Assembly (NCBI RefSeq): GCF_003996965.1
Contig: NZ_QWDM01000007.1
Span: forward strand, 1-64,000
Source: Flavobacterium cupreum
Lineage (GTDB): Bacteria; Bacteroidota; Bacteroidia; Flavobacteriales; Flavobacteriaceae
DNA: 64,000 bases
Direction of reading: 5' to 3'
The notes under the pieces are model-generated. The model was given only the letters and a program-made list of their open reading frames with translations. It did no database searches and had not been told where the DNA came from. The position numbers and the translations under genes were made by a program. How positions within the stretch are numbered: the first letter of the stretch is position 1; each line of letters opens with the position of its first letter. Positions 60,282 through 64,000 of this stretch are shown one piece after another.

Positions 60282-60315
60282 AAAAATCCGGTTTGCTTTA
60301 GCAAACCGGATTTTT
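60282..60315 (-). terminator. Terminator of the lipoamide dehydrogenase gene
   Basis: AAAAATCCGGTTTGC, a four-base loop and GCAAACCGGATTTTT form a perfect 15-bp stem, 39 bp after the stop. It is the best-preserved member of the AATCCG hairpin family. Confidence 0.9.
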
Positions 60316-60353
60316 AAATTGAAAATTATATGTAACCTTAAAACGGTTCTGTA

Positions 60354-61742
60354 TTACAAGTGAATTACTTCGCCGTACGCATCAGCTACAGCTTCCATAA
60401 CAGCCTCGCTCATTGTTGGGTGAGGGTGAATGGATTTTAGGATTTCATGACCTGTAGTTTCCAGTTTACGGGCTACAACCGCCTCAGCAATCATATCTGT
60501 AACTCCGGCACCAATCATGTGGCATCCTAACCATTCTCCGTATTTAGCATCGAAGATTACTTTTACGAATCCGTCTGAATTACCGGATGCTTTTGCTTTT
60601 CCTGAAGCAGAGAACGGGAATTTACCAATTTTTAAGTCGTATCCTTTTTCTCTTGCTTGTTTCTCTGTTAAACCAACAGAAGCGATTTCAGGAGTTGCGT
60701 AAGTACAGCCCGGAACGTTTCCGTAATCGATTGGGTCTACGTGTAATCCTTTGATTTTTTCAACACAGTTGATTCCTTCAGCAGAAGCTACGTGAGCTAA
60801 AGCCTGCCCAGGAGTAACATCACCAATGGCGTAGTAACCCGGAATATTGGTTTGGTTGTAAGCGTTTACTAAGATTTTATCTCTGTCCACAGCGATTCCA
60901 ACTTCTTCAAGACCTATGTTTTCAATGTTTGTTTTGATTCCAACTGCCGAAAGTACGATGTCAGCTTCAAGGATTTCTTCTCCTTTGGCTGTTTTTACCG
61001 TTGCTTTTACACCCGCTCCTGAAGTATCCAGTGATTCTACAGAAGAACTGGTCATTACCTTAATACCTGCTTTTTTCAAAGATTTTTCAAATTGTTTTGA
61101 GATATCTTCGTCTTCTACCGGTACCACGTTTGGCATAAATTCTACAATGGTAACATCTGTTCCCATGGAGTTGTAGAAATGTGCAAACTCTACTCCAATT
61201 GCACCTGAACCTACAATAATCATAGATTTTGGCTGTGTTGGTAATGTCATTGCCTGACGATATCCGATTACTTTTACACCATCCTGAGGTAAGTTTGGTA
61301 ACTCACGGGAGCGTGCTCCGGTTGCAATGATAATGTGATCTGCACTATATTCGGTAACTTTATTGTCTTTGTCTGTAACGTCAAGTTTTTTTCCCGGTTT
61401 TAGTTTTCCAAAACCTTCAATAACGTCAATTTTGTTTTTCTTCATTAAGAACTGAACTCCTTTGCTCATTCCTTCTGCCACATTACGGCTGCGTTGTACA
61501 ACAGCAGGAAAATCTTTATCAAATTCAGAAACTTTTAATCCGTAGTCAGAAGCGTGTTTCAGATAATCAAAAACCTGAGCTGATTTTAGCAATGCTTTTG
61601 TCGGGATACATCCCCAGTTCAAACATACACCACCTAAGTTTTCTTTTTCAACTACAGCTACTTTAAAACCTAATTGTGAAGCTCTAATTGCTGTAACATA
61701 TCCGCCGGGACCACTTCCTAAAACAATAACGTCGTATTTCAT
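60354..61742 (-). CDS. lpdA: Dihydrolipoyl dehydrogenase
   Basis: This 462-residue FAD enzyme is the E3 component of 2-oxoacid dehydrogenase complexes and the glycine cleavage system. It has the FAD loop VLGSGPGGYVTAIRA, the redox disulfide GGVCLNWGCIPTK (about 36-48), the NAD loop IIVGSGAIGVEFAHFYNSMG and the C-terminal active base HPHPTMSEAVMEA. Length and motifs match the family fully. It is not next to other complex genes, which is usual in Flavobacteriia where E3 is shared. It is monocistronic with a strong terminator. Upstream, TAAATTCG is a possible variant -7 box on its strand near 61827. Confidence 0.95.
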   Translation of the reverse strand: MKYDVIVLGSGPGGYVTAIRASQLGFKVAVVEKENLGGVCLNWGCIPTKALLKSAQVFDYLKHASDYGLKVSEFDKDFPAVVQRSRNVAEGMSKGVQFLMKKNKIDVIEGFGKLKPGKKLDVTDKDNKVTEYSADHIIIATGARSRELPNLPQDGVKVIGYRQAMTLPTQPKSMIIVGSGAIGVEFAHFYNSMGTDVTIVEFMPNVVPVEDEDISKQFEKSLKKAGIKVMTSSSVESLDTSGAGVKATVKTAKGEEILEADIVLSAVGIKTNIENIGLEEVGIAVDRDKILVNAYNQTNIPGYYAIGDVTPGQALAHVASAEGINCVEKIKGLHVDPIDYGNVPGCTYATPEIASVGLTEKQAREKGYDLKIGKFPFSASGKAKASGNSDGFVKVIFDAKYGEWLGCHMIGAGVTDMIAEAVVARKLETTGHEILKSIHPHPTMSEAVMEAVADAYGEVIHL

Positions 61743-61873
61743 TTTTTTTGCTTTTAGTATTTACTACCGAAAATGAAGTTTATGAATCCGAAACTCATTT
61801 TCAATTTCTTTGTTATTTGTGATTGCGAATTTAAGGATTTATTTTAAAAAAAAGTAAGATGTAAAAAAGTAAA

Positions 61874-61926
61874 AAGGTAAAATGTGAAATGTTGATTTAA
61901 ATATCCTACATCTCACATTTTACCTT
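61874..61926. repeat. 19-bp inverted repeat before lpdA
   Basis: AAGGTAAAATGTGAAATGT (61874-61892) and ACATCTCACATTTTACCTT (61908-61926) are complementary over 19 bp with one mismatch. It lies 20 bp after the stop of the NUMOD4/HNH gene and may work as its terminator. The surrounding AAAAGTAAAAAGGTAAA is low-complexity. Confidence 0.7.
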
Positions 61927-61946
61927 TAGCATTTTATTTAAGCCGG

Positions 61947-62531
61947 TTAAACCTTAATATGTCCCCAGTTTTCACCGCTCGCAATGCGTCTGATTTGCAT
62001 TTCGCTTACCCCAAATTGCTTGGCAATCATTTTCAGACGTGTTTTTTGTTCCGGTCTGGCCAGGATTTTCTTTATTAACATCACTTTGGTCGTTGTAAGT
62101 TTTCTTCCGTCGGCTTTTAGGTTGTGCTCGATCAGATTCTTTTTGGCCTGGATTACATGGGGGCTTTTGCGGCTGTGTTCCATCATTTCGGCTTTTGTTG
62201 CCCAGCGTAAATTACTGACATCATCATTGCTTCTGTTGTAATCCAGATGGAGTACATAACTTTGTTCTTCTGATTTTTTCGGAATGAAATACTGCGCTAC
62301 TAATTTGTATAAGAAAAGATATTTGTTGACAATCTTGTCGTCTTTCTTCACTTTGAAACGGAAGGTTGGATATCCGTCGCTCAGGCCTCCTTTTAAAAGC
62401 CGGCCGTTTTGTATTTCGTCGGTAAAGCTTATTAATCTTCCTCTGTTTGAAATGGCATATCTAAGCTGCAAAGAGGCATTTATTTCTATTTCTTTGAATT
62501 CTTCGTTTGGATAAAATCTGTTTATTGGCAT
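61947..62531 (-). CDS. NUMOD4 / HNH-type protein
   Basis: This 194-residue protein starts with a NUMOD4-like motif (EFKEIEINASLQLRYAISNRGRLIS). A HNH-like domain follows (YVLHLDYNRSNDDVSNLRWATKAEMMEHS, about 91-119); the usual first His pair HH is here LH, but the later N and H positions are kept. The C-terminus has a helix-turn-helix-like end (MIAKQFGVSEMQIRRIASGENWGHIKV). Homing-type HNH nucleases have this layout, but stand-alone copies of this form are common in Flavobacteriia and may be domesticated. It lies upstream of lpdA without an intron or intein nearby. Confidence 0.8.
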   Translation of the reverse strand: MPINRFYPNEEFKEIEINASLQLRYAISNRGRLISFTDEIQNGRLLKGGLSDGYPTFRFKVKKDDKIVNKYLFLYKLVAQYFIPKKSEEQSYVLHLDYNRSNDDVSNLRWATKAEMMEHSRKSPHVIQAKKNLIEHNLKADGRKLTTTKVMLIKKILARPEQKTRLKMIAKQFGVSEMQIRRIASGENWGHIKV

Positions 62532-62556
62532 TGTCTTTTACATTTGATTTGATTCT

Positions 62557-62564
62557 CAAATATA
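62557..62564 (-). promoter_or_regulatory. Candidate -7 box of the NUMOD4/HNH gene
   Basis: TATATTTG (complement of 62557-62564) matches TAnnTTTG, 26 bp before the ATG. No TTTG at proper spacing is visible. Confidence 0.45.
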
Positions 62565-62731
62565 AAAAATTCAAAAAGGAGTAAAGCTATTGGATTGGTA
62601 ATGAGGGCTAGTTTTATGATTCTTATAACGCTATTTTAACTTTTTTAAGAACTTTTTTAGCATTTGAAAACGGATTTTACTGCCTAAAATTTAAAAACGA
62701 ATACTTTTTTGAGCCAAAAATTAGCATTAAT

Positions 62732-63496
62732 TTACTGATCAAGCCAATTCTTGAAATTATTTATTTCCTTTTTGCTGATAATTATCGGGTCGTCTTCAAC
62801 AGGGCGAACGGTAAGTTTCAGTTCGATTTTCTGATTGGAGTGTTTGATGACTTCTTTGATAATATTTCTGTTGACAATATATTTTCTGTTGACTTTAAAG
62901 AAAATCACCGGATCCAGATTGTGAATAATATCTGTGAGTGTATTATTGTATAAATGGCTGTTTCCTGAATTCACATAAATAAAAAGGTGCTTGCCCGACG
63001 CTACAAAATAGGTAATATCATTTTCGTTTACAGAAATAAGTTTGTATCCGTGGTTCACCAGAAAGTGACGCTGGATTTTGCTGGTTTCCGGACTTTCGAG
63101 TGCAACCAGTGACTGGATGGTAGCATCGCTGTTGAAAGTGTTTTTTATCTTTTTGAATTTTTCCAGTGCTTCAAACAATTCCTGTTCTTCAAATGGTTTC
63201 AGGAGATAGTCAATTGTAAAATGTTTGAAAACCCGTATGGCGTAGGAATCATAAGCCGTAACAAAAATGACAGGGCAGGCGATAATGGTTTTTTCGAAAA
63301 TTTCGAGACTTTTTCCGTCGCCGAGATGAATGTCCATAAAAGCCAGGTCAACATTGTTTTCAGCAAAAAAAGCGACAGCTTCTTTTACCGATTTTAAAAT
63401 TGTTACTTCTGCTATCGGTACAATATTTTGCTGTTCTAAAATAGATTTCAGATAACTCGAAGCGAGATATTCATCTTCAACAATGGCAATTTTCAT
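62732..63496 (-). CDS. LytTR-family response regulator
   Basis: The product has 254 residues. The receiver (about 1-120) has MKIAIVEDEYLASSYLKSIL with the acidic pair and LAFMDIHLGDG with the phospho-Asp near 55. FVTAYDSYAIRVFKHFTIDYLLKP holds the conserved Thr and Lys. The C-terminus is a LytTR DNA-binding domain (ISVNENDITYFVASGKHLFIYVNSG and IFFKVNRKYIVNRNIIKEV). Its kinase is probably a LytS/YehU-type protein located outside this window. A TATATTTG -7 box lies at 63553-63560 on its strand. It is monocistronic in this window. Confidence 0.93.
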   Translation of the reverse strand: MKIAIVEDEYLASSYLKSILEQQNIVPIAEVTILKSVKEAVAFFAENNVDLAFMDIHLGDGKSLEIFEKTIIACPVIFVTAYDSYAIRVFKHFTIDYLLKPFEEQELFEALEKFKKIKNTFNSDATIQSLVALESPETSKIQRHFLVNHGYKLISVNENDITYFVASGKHLFIYVNSGNSHLYNNTLTDIIHNLDPVIFFKVNRKYIVNRNIIKEVIKHSNQKIELKLTVRPVEDDPIIISKKEINNFKNWLDQ

Positions 63497-63552
63497 CTTC
63501 TTTTGAATGGTATATTGCTTTGAAACTACTACAAAGCTGGTATTTGACTCTG

Positions 63553-63560
63553 CAAATATA
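63553..63560 (-). promoter_or_regulatory. Candidate -7 box of the LytTR regulator gene
   Basis: TATATTTG (complement of 63553-63560) matches TAnnTTTG, 57 bp before the ATG. No TTTG box at 19-21 bp spacing is seen. Confidence 0.4.
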
Positions 63561-63680
63561 TTAGTTAAGCTTTATAATTGATGATCCTGAATTGTTTTTT
63601 ATTGAAATTTTGAAGTGATTTTGTTTAATGCGAGCGTTTAAATCAGGTAATGTGTTTTTATTTCACTGCTATAATAAACA

Positions 63681-63713
63681 AAAAGAGGCCCAGTTTTGCA
63701 ACTGGACCTCTTT
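63681..63713 (-). terminator. Terminator of the SusD-type gene
   Basis: AAAGAGG-C-CCAGTT, a four-base loop and AACTGG-A-CCTCTTT form a 13-bp stem with one mismatch, about 20 bp beyond the SusD stop, flanked by A runs. Confidence 0.75.
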
Positions 63714-63731
63714 AAAAAAAAACAATAGGTA

Positions 63732-64000
63732 TTATAGATTGGGATTGTTTAATCTCGCATTTGCCGGGTAAATAATGGTATAACGCGGATCGTTTTGTAT
63801 CAGTTTGTAAGTATCACCATCTAAGGTATGGATGATTTCTTTTTGGGTTGTTCTTCTTAAATCAAACCAACGGTGTCCTTCAACAGCAAATTCACGGTGT
63901 CTTTCTTCCAAAATGAAGTTGGTTAAATCAGCAGCATTCATTGCATTGACAGTGGTTTCAAGTTGTGTATATCCTGCAGCGGTATATCTGTTTTTGATAA
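63732..64000 (-). CDS. SusD/RagB-type outer-membrane lipoprotein (C-terminal part only)
   Basis: The window contains only the last 89 codons; the rest lies beyond base 64000. The visible part has the SusD C-terminal signature: ERHREFAVEGHRWFDLRRT (about 32-50 from the window edge). The upstream frame is open to the edge (KNRYTAAGYTQLETTVNAMN). SusD-like lipoproteins cap a TonB-dependent SusC porin and bind glycans on the cell surface. The SusC gene would be expected further right on the same strand. Start, lipobox and binding residues cannot be judged. It has its own terminator downstream. Confidence 0.88.
   Translation of the reverse strand, partial: IKNRYTAAGYTQLETTVNAMNAADLTNFILEERHREFAVEGHRWFDLRRTTQKEIIHTLDGDTYKLIQNDPRYTIIYPANARLNNPNL

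Overview
The window looks like chromosomal DNA of a Flavobacterium or a close relative (Bacteroidota). The reasons are low G+C, a nuclease with a C-terminal type IX secretion sorting domain, a SusD-type protein at the right edge, a bacillithiol gene (bshB1), promoters of the TTTG-N19/20-TAnnTTTG type (clearest before purL and tRNA-His), and weak or absent Shine-Dalgarno sequences. Most genes between about 4.7 and 64 kb lie on the minus strand in short operons.

Layout. 0-0.6 kb: repeats resembling an IS21-type end, a short XRE-like regulator whose frame ends inside them, and a 55-bp operator-like tandem array. 0.9-3.8 kb: a secreted cassette of a multicopper-oxidase-like protein lacking the usual copper motifs, a small Cys-rich secreted domain and a tyrosinase. 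4.0-4.7 kb: a phage/plasmid-type kinase-fold protein with an overlapping upstream ORF. 4.7-7.6 kb: a SWIM zinc-finger gene beside two decayed copies of what looks like a WGR/repeat-protein gene. 7.6-20.6 kb: acyl-CoA synthetase, PurL, a secreted endonuclease I, a beta-helix lipoprotein and several unknowns. 20.8-23.3 kb (plus strand): thioesterase and isochorismate synthase (menaquinone), BshB1 and tRNA-His. 23.5-36 kb: zinc metallopeptidase, hybrid histidine kinase, aldehyde dehydrogenase, RluA-type pseudouridine synthase, a four-helix-bundle cassette, PanB and L-serine dehydratase. 36.4-39.7 kb (plus): Na+/H+-type antiporter, a DUF2625 protein and a glyoxalase fold. 39.8-52.9 kb: many small single-domain enzymes (2H phosphoesterase, DUF1801, AHSA1/SRPBCC, LOG, GNAT, lactonase, MBL, NmrA with AraC, SUFU, arginase fold). 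53-60.2 kb: SymE-like toxin, a large flotillin-like protein with repeated N-terminal modules, a TPM protein and a four-gene SPFH/zinc-ribbon operon. 60.3-64 kb: dihydrolipoyl dehydrogenase, a NUMOD4/HNH protein, a LytTR response regulator and a partial SusD.

Intergenic space is unusually rich in dispersed palindromic repeats of at least six families, one of which has expanded into an 800-bp array next to the serine dehydratase gene. No rRNA, CRISPR array or complete insertion sequence was seen. The most interesting loci are the tyrosinase cassette, the SPFH/zinc-ribbon operon, the flotillin-like protein, the kinase-fold gene with its overlapping ORF, the decayed WGR locus and the repeat array that carries copies of a gene tail. 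Functions come from motif recognition by eye; no database search was possible.
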